9,323 bases of DNA. It comes from Bacteroides sp. CAG:144. GTDB lineage: Bacteria > Bacteroidota > Bacteroidia > Bacteroidales > UBA11471. The stretch is from NCBI GenBank assembly GCA_000434215.1, contig HF999691.1, forward strand, positions 1-9,323. Reading direction: 5' to 3'. A program made the position numbers and the translations under genes. This document shows, piece after piece, positions 1 to 6,521 of the stretch. The notes under the pieces are model-generated. The model was not told the DNA's origin, made no database searches, and worked only from the letters and a program-made list of their open reading frames with translations. Numbering within the stretch: position 1 is the stretch's first letter; each line of letters opens with the position of its first letter.

Positions 1-11
1 GTAAGATTTCC

Positions 12-19
12 TATATTTG
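12..19 (+). promoter_or_regulatory. Bacteroidetes-type -7 promoter element
   Basis: TATATTTG fits the Bacteroidetes -7 consensus TAnnTTTG exactly. It lies 35 bases before the first Sel1 gene, giving a predicted leader of about 30 nt. The matching -33 TTG box would lie before the start of the window, so only half the promoter can be seen. Confidence 0.55.
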
Positions 20-54
20 CTATCGAGCATGTATTGTTTTAAATATGATTTGCC

Positions 55-666
55 ATGAAAAGAATAGTTTTGATTATCCGTCCTTTTTGTATCGTTTTAT
101 TATCAGTTGTCGCAGTTTTGTCGATGTCTTCATTCCGCAGCATGTCGGGAATACCGTCTCGATATATGTTGACACAAATTTCTCCTTATGAGAAACAGAA
201 AATACAAGGTTATCTCGACAAGGCGTGGGCATGTTATCTGAAAAAAGATTATGATACTGCATTGCAATGGTGGCGTCGCGCAGCCAAACATAATGTGGCT
301 GCGGCTCAATATAATATAGGTCTGTGTTATGAGCGTGGGACCGGAGTGAAACAAAATATGAAAACGGCAATCGGTTGGTACGAGAAAGCCGCCGACCAGA
401 ATTTTCCCGGAGCACAATACAATCTTGCCTATTGTTATGCCGAGGGAAAAGGTGTGAAGCAGGATTATAAGAAAGCTTTTGAATGGTGGCGTGCTGCTGC
501 CGGACTGGGATTGCCTGAGGCACAGTATAGTGTAGGGTGGTGCTATTATGAGGGGAAAGGAGTGAAGCAGGATTACGATGAAGCTCTTAAATGGTATCGT
601 CTTGCTGCTGAGCAGGGTAATAGTGATGCCATAGCTGCCCTCTCCGAGTTGGGAGAAGAAATATGA
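55..666 (+). CDS. Exported Sel1-like repeat protein (short paralogue)
   Basis: This 203-residue protein has a basic start (MKR) and a hydrophobic stretch at about residues 4-27, which is a signal peptide or a single N-terminal anchor. No lipobox cysteine follows it, so a periplasmic or inner-membrane-anchored location is inferred. Residues 49-80 form a degenerate helical repeat, and residues 82-117, 118-153 and 154-189 are three Sel1-like repeats of 36 residues with the hallmark AQY..G.CY..G.GVKQ....A..W. pattern. Sel1 repeats fold into alpha-helical solenoids related to TPRs and generally act as protein-binding scaffolds; no catalytic domain is present. The ATG at 55 is the only sensible start because it directly precedes the signal sequence. 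The gene is followed after 33 bases by a larger Sel1 gene, so the two are probably cotranscribed. The binding partner is unknown. Confidence 0.85.
   Translation: MKRIVLIIRPFCIVLLSVVAVLSMSSFRSMSGIPSRYMLTQISPYEKQKIQGYLDKAWACYLKKDYDTALQWWRRAAKHNVAAAQYNIGLCYERGTGVKQNMKTAIGWYEKAADQNFPGAQYNLAYCYAEGKGVKQDYKKAFEWWRAAAGLGLPEAQYSVGWCYYEGKGVKQDYDEALKWYRLAAEQGNSDAIAALSELGEEI
298..621 (+). repeat. Three in-frame Sel1 repeat units (36 codons each)
   Basis: Three consecutive 108-base units encode residues 82-117, 118-153 and 154-189. Units 2 and 3 both carry EGKGVKQDY, and unit 1 carries the related RGTGVKQNM, consistent with origin by internal duplication. Confidence 0.8.
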
Positions 667-699
667 TGCTTATTTGATTGAGAAATAAATAGTAAGGCC

Positions 700-2922
700 A
701 TGTTGCACAAGTTGCCGAAATACCTGGTATGGATAGGTGCATTTCTTTTTGTTGCGATGTTCCCTGTCGGGGAATTGTGCGCCCAGAACAATCTGGAAAC
801 CCTCACAAACAAAGACCTCTTTGCCTATCCACCCAAGTCGTCACTACGGGCAACACGCTGGTTGCACAAGGCCGACAAGTTCAAGGCCGAAGGAAACGTG
901 GAGAAAGCCGTGCTGTATTATACCAAGGCGGCCGAGAAGGGCGATGCCCGTGCGCAGTTTGTCCTGAGTTTGTGTTACAACGAAGGATATGGAGTCAGCC
1001 CCGACGCAGAACGTTCGATGCATTGGCTATCCCTCTCGGTGAAGCAAGAATATGCCTTGGCGCAGAATTTTCTGGGTGTGGTATATACTTATCATAAAGA
1101 AAACGCCGATTACAAGAAAGCGTTGGCCTATTATAAAAAAGCCGCTCTTCAAGGATACAGTGAAGCCCAGTACAATGTGGGCTGGTGTTATTTCAACGGC
1201 TATGGTGTGGAGGCCGACCAGGAAGAGGCTATGCGTTGGATAAGAAAGGCGGCCGAGCAGGAATATGCTTTGGCCTTGGACGCCATGTGGCAGGGCTATT
1301 ATTTCGGTACGAAAGGTTTGCCTCGTGATTATAAGCAGGCTGCCGATTGGATGGAAAAAGCGATAGCCAAGGGAGAGCAGATGCCACAGTTCTATCTGGC
1401 AACGTTATATCTCGAAGGCAAGGGAGTAGAAGCCGATACGGTAAAGGCGTTGTCGCTCTTTACGCAATCGGCAGAGGAGGGATATATGTGGTCGCAAAAC
1501 AAGTTGGGTGGCCTTTATGAGGTGGGCATCGGTGTGCCCGCCGACAGTGCCGCTGCTTATGCCTGGTATAAAAAGGCGGCCGAACAAGGTCTTGATGGTG
1601 CGCAAAATAATATGGGTCGCTGTTATCTTATAGGTATAGGTGTCGAAAAAAATCCGAAGTTGGCCGTGGAGTGGTATCAGCGTTCTTCACAAAATGGTAA
1701 CATGTATGCCATGACCAATCTGGCTTGGTGTTATATGCAGGGGTGTGGAATTGAGAAGAATCCCGAAAAGGCCTTTTCTTACTATCGTAAAGCGGCAGAT
1801 TTGCATTATGCCAAGGCTTATTTTGAATTGGGAAAATGCTATTTAAACGGCAATGGTGTGGAGCAGAACTTTGCCGAGGCTGGTATTTGCTTTCATCGGG
1901 CAGCGGGTGCCGGTGTAAAAGGTGCATATGAAACTTTGGGTCGTTTTTATGAATGCGATAGTACCGGATTCCATGACTATAAAGAAGCTTTTGGTTGGTA
2001 TAAATTGGCTGCGGATAGTGGATCGTCTTATGCAATTTGGCGTTTAGGGTACTTTTATTATTTAGGTCGTGTTGTGGAGCAGGACTATAACAAAGCCATA
2101 GAATATTTTAGCAAGGTGAGCCATACCAGCAAAACGGCTTTGCTGAACATGGGCGATTGTTACAGAGATATGAAGGTGTATGATCGGGCTCTTGATTGTT
2201 ATCGAGAGGCGTACAAACGTGGTAAATGGCGTGCGGCTTGTCGCATGGCTTTGATGTATGAGGAAGGGTTGGGAGTTCCGGTCGATAAAGAAGAAGCCAA
2301 GAGGTTGCTTTTGTCCGCTGTTGAAGCCGGTGATTCTTATGCGCAATATTTGGTGGGTTTACGCTATATCGACGGTCGCATGGGAAAGACCGATACTGCA
2401 TTGGCAATTGAATATTTCTCGGCTGCTGCCCGGCAAGGGCAAGTCAATGCGTTGTATAAGTTGGGAGATTGTTACTGGAACGGAAAAATCGTCGTGCGCG
2501 ATTATGGTAAGGCTTATGGTTATTTTCTTCGAGCTGCGCGGGAGGGACATATGTTCTCCTGTCAAAAGGTAGGAGAATGCTATCGTTTGGGATTGGGCAT
2601 TGAACAGAACGACACATTGGCATTCGAATGGTATATGCGTGCAGCTGAGCAAAATTTCCGTGTGGCGCAAAAATCGGTAGGTGATTGTTATTTCAACGGT
2701 TGTGGTGTGGAACAAAATGATATGTTGGCTTTTCAATGGTATTTACAGTCTGCCGAACGTGGATTTCCTGCTGCGCAACTTGTAGTTGGCGATTGTTACC
2801 GGGAAGGGCGAGGGGTGGAGAAAAACGAGGCAGAAGCTATGAAATGGTATGATTTAGCTGCCAAAACAGGTATCGTTTCAGCCCGGAAAAAATTGGCGGA
2901 AATGCAGGGCGGGAATTTGTAA
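700..2922 (+). CDS. Large exported Sel1-like repeat protein
   Basis: This 740-residue protein has an N-terminal signal peptide (hydrophobic core about residues 8-24). A signal peptidase I site is likely after Ala28 in GELCA-QNN. Cys27 is not in a proper lipobox, so I favour a soluble periplasmic or secreted protein over a lipoprotein. From about residue 51 to the end the chain is almost entirely Sel1/TPR-like repeats of about 36 residues: roughly 19 units plus a terminal half unit. Most units follow A.(Y/W)..G.CY..G.GVE......A..WY.KAA. Units near residues 370-480 are more divergent and lose the GxG turn. No enzymatic domain or C-terminal sorting signal is visible. Such long solenoids usually scaffold protein complexes; in other bacteria exported Sel1 proteins take part in envelope signalling or host interaction, but nothing here identifies the partner. 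It lies 33 bases after a short paralogue, probably in one operon. Confidence 0.88.
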   Translation: MLHKLPKYLVWIGAFLFVAMFPVGELCAQNNLETLTNKDLFAYPPKSSLRATRWLHKADKFKAEGNVEKAVLYYTKAAEKGDARAQFVLSLCYNEGYGVSPDAERSMHWLSLSVKQEYALAQNFLGVVYTYHKENADYKKALAYYKKAALQGYSEAQYNVGWCYFNGYGVEADQEEAMRWIRKAAEQEYALALDAMWQGYYFGTKGLPRDYKQAADWMEKAIAKGEQMPQFYLATLYLEGKGVEADTVKALSLFTQSAEEGYMWSQNKLGGLYEVGIGVPADSAAAYAWYKKAAEQGLDGAQNNMGRCYLIGIGVEKNPKLAVEWYQRSSQNGNMYAMTNLAWCYMQGCGIEKNPEKAFSYYRKAADLHYAKAYFELGKCYLNGNGVEQNFAEAGICFHRAAGAGVKGAYETLGRFYECDSTGFHDYKEAFGWYKLAADSGSSYAIWRLGYFYYLGRVVEQDYNKAIEYFSKVSHTSKTALLNMGDCYRDMKVYDRALDCYREAYKRGKWRAACRMALMYEEGLGVPVDKEEAKRLLLSAVEAGDSYAQYLVGLRYIDGRMGKTDTALAIEYFSAAARQGQVNALYKLGDCYWNGKIVVRDYGKAYGYFLRAAREGHMFSCQKVGECYRLGLGIEQNDTLAFEWYMRAAEQNFRVAQKSVGDCYFNGCGVEQNDMLAFQWYLQSAERGFPAAQLVVGDCYREGRGVEKNEAEAMKWYDLAAKTGIVSARKKLAEMQGGNL
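850..2919 (+). repeat. Array of about 19 Sel1/TPR-like coding repeats
   Basis: Repeats of about 36 codons run from residue 51 to the C terminus. About ten units carry Cys-Tyr at the same place in the first helix (for example GDCY, GECY, GKCY, GWCY). Two units near the C terminus share EQND.LAF.WY, suggesting a relatively recent duplication. The repeats are diverged at DNA level and are coding, not a mobile or satellite repeat. Confidence 0.8.
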
Positions 2923-2955
2923 AAGAAACGTTTTTTCGGGTAATACTATTATCGG

Positions 2956-2986
2956 TTACGACATTTTTGAGTGAAAGATGTCGTGA
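2956..2986 (+). terminator. Hairpin after the Sel1 genes, possible terminator
   Basis: An imperfect hairpin lies 33 bases after the stop codon. The arms centre on ACGACAT (2958-2964) and ATGTCGT (2978-2984), extended inward by one G-U and three A-U pairs to a five-base loop. There is no strong T run after the right arm, so this is a weak terminator call. The rest of the gap up to the next promoter is AT-rich with nothing recognisable. Confidence 0.35.
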
Positions 2987-3138
2987 GAGTTGTTTATACC
3001 TGATTGATATAGTGCGGAATTTGTCATTTTGCCATAAAATATATGGTATTTATACTCGATAATTTTTGAATGTGGGTTATTGGTGAGGTAAATATTGTGA
3101 AATATTTGACGTTTTGATAGAAAATAATTCTCTTTTCT

Positions 3139-3169
3139 CTTGCATGTTTCGGGAGATTTTGTATTTTTG
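3139..3169 (+). promoter_or_regulatory. Promoter of the glutamate dehydrogenase gene
   Basis: The -7 element TATTTTTG (3162-3169) matches TAnnTTTG exactly. A CTTG -33 box (3139-3142, consensus TTTG) sits 19 bases upstream, the spacing usual in Bacteroidetes. Transcription should begin a few bases downstream, leaving a leader of about 25-30 nt before the ATG at 3202. Confidence 0.65.
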
Positions 3170-3201
3170 TTGTATTAAAATAACCCCTAAAATCTAAGAC
3201 T

Positions 3202-4536
3202 ATGAACATTCAAGCGATTATGAATAACCTTTCGGCCAAACATCCCGGTGAGTCGGAATATTTACAGGCCGTGCATGAAGTATTGCTTTCGATCGAAGAT
3301 GTTTATAACCAACACCCCGAGTTTGAAAAAGCGAAGCTCATAGAACGTATGGTCGAGCCCGACCGTATTTTTACCTTTAAAGTGCCTTGGGTCGATGATA
3401 AAGGCGAAGTGCAGGTGAACCTCGGTTATCGGGTACAGTTCAACAATGCCATAGGTTCGTACAAAGGCGGTATTCGTTTCCATGCTTCGGTCAATCTTTC
3501 TATTTTGAAGTTTCTCGGTTTTGAGCAGACGTTCAAGAACGCGCTCACTACTTTGCCTATGGGTGGAGGTAAAGGAGGTTCCGATTTTAGTCCGCGCGGA
3601 AAATCCGATGCCGAAATCATGCGTTTCTGTCAGGCCTTTATGTTGGAGTTATGGCGTCATCTCGGCCCCGATACAGATGTTCCGGCCGGAGATATAGGCG
3701 TGGGTGGTCGTGAAGTCGGCTATATGTTCGGTATGTATAAAAAACTGGCTCGCGAGCATACCGGTACGTTTACCGGAAAAGGTCTCGAATACGGCGGTTC
3801 TTTGGTACGTCCCGAAGCGACGGGATTCGGCGGCCTTTATTTTGTAAAGCAGATGCTGGATACAAAAGGTATCGATATCAAGGGCAAGACGATTGCTATC
3901 AGCGGATTCGGTAATGTCGCTTGGGGTGCAGCAACCAAAGCGACCCAGTTGGGGGCGAAGGTCGTTACGATTTCGGGTCCCGACGGTTATGTATATGATC
4001 CCGACGGTATCTGTGGAGAAAAAATAGATTATATGCTCGAATTGCGGGCATCGGGTAATGATATTGTAGAACCTTATGCCGAGAAATATGGAGTGCAGTT
4101 CTTCCCCGATCGTCGTCCGTGGGAACAGAAGGTAGATATAGCACTGCCATGTGCCACGCAAAACGAACTCGATGAGGACGATGCCCGTCGCTTGATCGAT
4201 AATGGCGTATTGTGTGTCGGTGAAATTTCCAATATGGGTTGTCGTCCCGAAGCGATTGACCTTTTCATCAAGAACCGTATCATGTACGGTCCGGGAAAGG
4301 CTGTCAATGCAGGAGGTGTGGCTACGTCGGGATTGGAAATGACGCAGAACGCCATGCATATCAGTTGGAGTGCCGAGGAGGTCGACCAGCGTTTGCACGG
4401 CATTATGCGCGATATCCATACGCAATGCGTAAAATATGGTACTGAGCCTGATGGTTACATCAATTATATGAAAGGCGCCAATATCGCGGGATTTATGAAA
4501 GTAGCCAAAGCCATGCTGGCGCAAGGAATTTTGTAA
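3202..4536 (+). CDS. gdhA: Glutamate dehydrogenase, hexameric small-subunit type
   Basis: This enzyme reversibly interconverts glutamate with 2-oxoglutarate and ammonia using NAD(P)(H), in the cytoplasm. At 444 residues it has the normal length of the bacterial hexameric family (about 445-450). The N-terminal substrate domain contains the family lysines in GSYKGG (Lys88), TFKNAL (Lys112) and the active-site signature LPMGGGKGGSDFSP (Lys124), plus the catalytic Asp164 in PAGDIGVG. The C-terminal Rossmann domain has the dinucleotide loop SGFGNVAWG (234-242) and GPDGYVYD (259-266) after the second strand. Phe236, Pro260 and Asp261 match what is known of the NAD-specific Clostridium symbiosum enzyme rather than the Ser-containing NADP type of E. 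coli, so NAD(H) or dual use is possible despite the common NADP annotation. The gene stands alone between its own promoter and a strong terminator. The symbol follows general usage; coenzyme preference is inferred. Confidence 0.96.
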   Translation: MNIQAIMNNLSAKHPGESEYLQAVHEVLLSIEDVYNQHPEFEKAKLIERMVEPDRIFTFKVPWVDDKGEVQVNLGYRVQFNNAIGSYKGGIRFHASVNLSILKFLGFEQTFKNALTTLPMGGGKGGSDFSPRGKSDAEIMRFCQAFMLELWRHLGPDTDVPAGDIGVGGREVGYMFGMYKKLAREHTGTFTGKGLEYGGSLVRPEATGFGGLYFVKQMLDTKGIDIKGKTIAISGFGNVAWGAATKATQLGAKVVTISGPDGYVYDPDGICGEKIDYMLELRASGNDIVEPYAEKYGVQFFPDRRPWEQKVDIALPCATQNELDEDDARRLIDNGVLCVGEISNMGCRPEAIDLFIKNRIMYGPGKAVNAGGVATSGLEMTQNAMHISWSAEEVDQRLHGIMRDIHTQCVKYGTEPDGYINYMKGANIAGFMKVAKAMLAQGIL

Positions 4537-4546
4537 AATCAGTATA

Positions 4547-4598
4547 GTATAAAGGAATAAGCCGGCAGGAATGCTCCTGCCGGCTTATTCCTTTATAC
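4547..4598 (+). terminator. Strong hairpin terminator after gdhA
   Basis: This is a perfect inverted repeat: 24-bp arms (4547-4570 and 4575-4598) around the loop ATGC, starting 10 bases after the gdhA stop. The stem core is GC-rich (GCCGGCAGGA), and the outer part of the right arm is T-rich (TTATTCCTTT). Because the A-rich left arm mirrors the T-rich right arm, it could work in both directions. The remainder of the gap to 4799 is AT-rich, with no convincing TAnnTTTG promoter. Confidence 0.85.
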
Positions 4599-4799
4599 AG
4601 AATTTCATAGGAGGGGCTTGCGGAAAAATTGAATATTTTTAACGGTTTGTATTGCGCTCTTTTTCAATATTAGTTACATCGGAGTAAGTTAATATGTAAA
4701 ATGTTCCTTCTTGTAAATTTCGCTCTCTTTTTCGATTTTCGCAGCGTGAAACACACAAGTATATAAAATAATGATTGTCTCATTTAAAATTTAAGTCTT

Positions 4800-5327
4800 A
4801 TGTCGAAAAGAGTTGCTGTTTTGGCGGTGAATCCGGTAAACGGATTTGGTTTGTTCCAGTATTTGGAAGCTTTTTATGAAAACAAAATCGAATACAAAGT
4901 ATATGCTGTATCTGATACAGTAGATATACGAACGAATTCGGGGATTGCCATAAAAACCGATGATACGATAGCTCATCTCAAAGGGCATTCCGACGATTTC
5001 GATGCTCTTGTCTTTTCTTGTGGTGATGCCGTACCGGTATTTGCCGAGCATGCTTCGGAGGAATATAATGTCGTGTTGCTCGATGTAATCAGGGAGTTTG
5101 CGCAGGCCGATAAATTGATGATAGGACATTGCGCTGCGGCATTGATGTTTGAAATTGCAGGTATTACGAAAGGAAAAAGGCTGGCGGTACATCCGTTGGC
5201 AAAACCGGCTATACAGCATGGCGTGGCGACCGATGAACCGTACGAGATAGATGGTAAATTTTATACGGCGCAATGTGAACATACGCTTCCTGCTTTGCTT
5301 CCCTCTCTATTGGAGATTCTGAAATAG
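4800..5327 (+). CDS. DJ-1/PfpI-like small protein
   Basis: This 175-residue cytoplasmic protein has the DJ-1/PfpI (class I glutamine amidotransferase-like) layout: an N-terminal strand KRVAVLAVNP, a strand DALVFSCGDA (68-77), a nucleophile-elbow motif MIGHCAAA with Cys111, and AVHP with His131 twenty residues later. This matches the Cys-His arrangement of DJ-1-like proteins (Cys106/His126 in human DJ-1). Family members include glyoxalase III/deglycase-type enzymes, peptidases and redox-sensing chaperone-like proteins, so the reaction cannot be assigned. In my alignment by eye, the Glu that normally lowers the cysteine pKa (Glu18 in DJ-1) falls on Gly17 in NGFGLFQ, so classic chemistry may be altered. 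There is no signal peptide. It appears monocistronic, 263 bases after gdhA and closed by its own hairpin. A weak -7-like TAAATTTC lies at 4714-4721, but no -33 box supports it. Confidence 0.75.
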   Translation: MSKRVAVLAVNPVNGFGLFQYLEAFYENKIEYKVYAVSDTVDIRTNSGIAIKTDDTIAHLKGHSDDFDALVFSCGDAVPVFAEHASEEYNVVLLDVIREFAQADKLMIGHCAAALMFEIAGITKGKRLAVHPLAKPAIQHGVATDEPYEIDGKFYTAQCEHTLPALLPSLLEILK

Positions 5328-5346
5328 TAACCCTTATTGGGTCGTG

Positions 5347-5389
5347 AGAAGACGGCAAAAGAACTGTGAAAACTCTTTTGCCGTCTTCT
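5347..5389 (+). terminator. Hairpin terminator after the DJ-1-like gene
   Basis: Perfect 16-bp arms (5347-5362 and 5374-5389; core GACGGCAAAAGA/TCTTTTGCCGTC) flank an 11-base loop, 19 bases after the stop codon. The T-rich right arm runs into TGTTTG, a fair intrinsic terminator tail. Confidence 0.8.
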
Positions 5390-5508
5390 TGTTTGTGGAA
5401 ATATTGGGAAAAAAGAAAAAGGAATATATCATTTGTATTTCAAGTTATATTGGGAAGTCGGTAGAAATGTTTTTAATAGGAGGTGTATGTTTGTTTTTTA
5501 TGCTTTAT

Positions 5509-5540
5509 GTTGCTGTTTTGAGTCCGAAATCATATATTTG
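5509..5540 (+). promoter_or_regulatory. Promoter of the etfB-etfA-acyl-CoA dehydrogenase unit
   Basis: The -7 element TATATTTG (5533-5540) is an exact TAnnTTTG match. A GTTG -33 box (5509-5512) stands 20 bases upstream. Predicted initiation near 5547 gives a leader of about 45 nt before the etfB ATG. No operator-like repeat is obvious around it. Confidence 0.65.
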
Positions 5541-5591
5541 TAAAATGAATCATTCGGTTTGATACCGTAAGGAATAATAAAACAATAACCT

Positions 5592-6467
5592 ATGAGTCTA
5601 AAAATTGTGGTACTTGCCAAGCAGGTACCTGATACCCGTAATGTGGGAAAAGATGCCATGAAAGCCGACGGTACAGTCAATCGTGCCGCTCTCCCCGCTA
5701 TCTTTAATCCCGAAGACCTGAATGCGCTGGAACAAGCCCTTCAGCTCAAAGAGAAATATCCCGGAACAGTTGTGAAATTACTGACAATGGGGCCTCCCCG
5801 GGCAGCCGATATTATTCGGGAAGGATTGTATCGTGGTGCCGATGGCGGTGTGCTGCTGACCGACCGCGCCTTTGCCGGAGCCGATACGTTGGCCACGTCG
5901 TATGCATTGGCTTGCGCCGTACGTAAAATGGGCGATTTCGACCTTGTTATCGGCGGTCGTCAGGCCATCGACGGTGATACCGCACAAGTCGGTCCGCAAG
6001 TGGCGGAGAAATTGGGTATTCCTCAAATTACCTATGCCGAGGAAATTGTCAGCGCCGAAAAGGGTAAGGTTGTGGTGAAACGCCGACTCGAACGCGGTGT
6101 GGAGACAGTCGAAGCATCTTATCCTGTCGTCATAACCGTGAATGGGAGCGCCGACGATTGTCGTCCCCGTAATGCCAAAGCTACTCAAAAGTACAAATAT
6201 GCCAAGACACAGAGTGAACGTCAGGCCGACGATAGCTCTTATTTTTGCGCATTGTGCGAGGAACGGCCTTATCTCAATCTTACCGAATGGGGCGTGGCCG
6301 ATGTCGATGCCGACCTTTCGCAAGTAGGATTGGCGGGTTCGCCGACGAAAGTAAAACAAATCGAGAATATCGTTTTTCAGGCCAAAGAGAGCAAGACCCT
6401 TACCGCCTCGGATTCCGACATCGAAGATTTGATGAAAGAATTGATTGTGAACCATACTATCGGATAA
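5592..6467 (+). CDS. etfB: Electron transfer flavoprotein beta subunit
   Basis: EtfB pairs with EtfA to form the flavoprotein that passes electrons to or from acyl-CoA dehydrogenases. The beta-subunit signature is clear: KQVPDT near the N terminus (10-15), LTMGPP (64-69), DRAFAGADTLATS (91-103) and GRQAIDGDTAQVGP (122-135), followed by LGIPQITY. The DRAFAGADTLATS and GRQAIDGDTAQVGP segments resemble those I recall from bifurcating ETFs such as Acidaminococcus fermentans, in which EtfB binds a second FAD and NADH; bifurcation itself is only inferred. At 291 residues it is longer than the usual 250-265. The extra length lies mostly between about residues 205 and 240, before the conserved AGSPTKV, and holds a Cys219-x-x-Cys222 pair; Cys190 is nearby. 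The ATG at 5592 fits the family N terminus. It is the first gene of a three-gene unit, with etfA starting 54 bases downstream. Confidence 0.95.
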   Translation: MSLKIVVLAKQVPDTRNVGKDAMKADGTVNRAALPAIFNPEDLNALEQALQLKEKYPGTVVKLLTMGPPRAADIIREGLYRGADGGVLLTDRAFAGADTLATSYALACAVRKMGDFDLVIGGRQAIDGDTAQVGPQVAEKLGIPQITYAEEIVSAEKGKVVVKRRLERGVETVEASYPVVITVNGSADDCRPRNAKATQKYKYAKTQSERQADDSSYFCALCEERPYLNLTEWGVADVDADLSQVGLAGSPTKVKQIENIVFQAKESKTLTASDSDIEDLMKELIVNHTIG

Positions 6468-6521
6468 TAACTTGTCGCGGCGGTTCTTTTGCAGGATCGC
6501 CCCGCAAAATTCAGAAACGAT

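Noticed and set aside
3030..3048. Short AT-rich near-palindrome (CCAT...ATGG) before gdhA
   Set aside because: Only about four base pairs flank an AT-rich centre, which is expected by chance in such DNA; there is no reason to call it an operator.
3024..3209. Minus-strand 61-codon frame upstream of gdhA
   Set aside because: It overlaps the gdhA promoter and start in AT-rich DNA, with no protein-like character.
3649..4524. Open frame of 291 codons on the minus strand opposite gdhA
   Set aside because: It lies wholly inside a certain gene, has no family resemblance, and has a Thr/Ile/Arg/His-rich composition typical of an antisense shadow of codon-biased sequence.
4714..4721. TAAATTTC as a promoter -7 element for the DJ-1-like gene
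   Set aside because: It has one mismatch from TAnnTTTG, and there is no TTG box 19-21 bases upstream, so it was too weak to list as a feature.
5344..5562. Possible 72-residue hydrophobic small protein between the DJ-1-like gene and etfB
   Set aside because: The frame starts inside the terminator hairpin and runs over the etfB promoter. Its Lys/Phe/Ile-rich content reflects AT-rich noncoding DNA, and I see no conserved features.
6489..6521. Upstream in-frame TTG start for etfA
   Set aside because: It would add 11 residues (MQDRPAKFRND) not expected in the family; the ATG at 6522 begins exactly at the usual EtfA N terminus.
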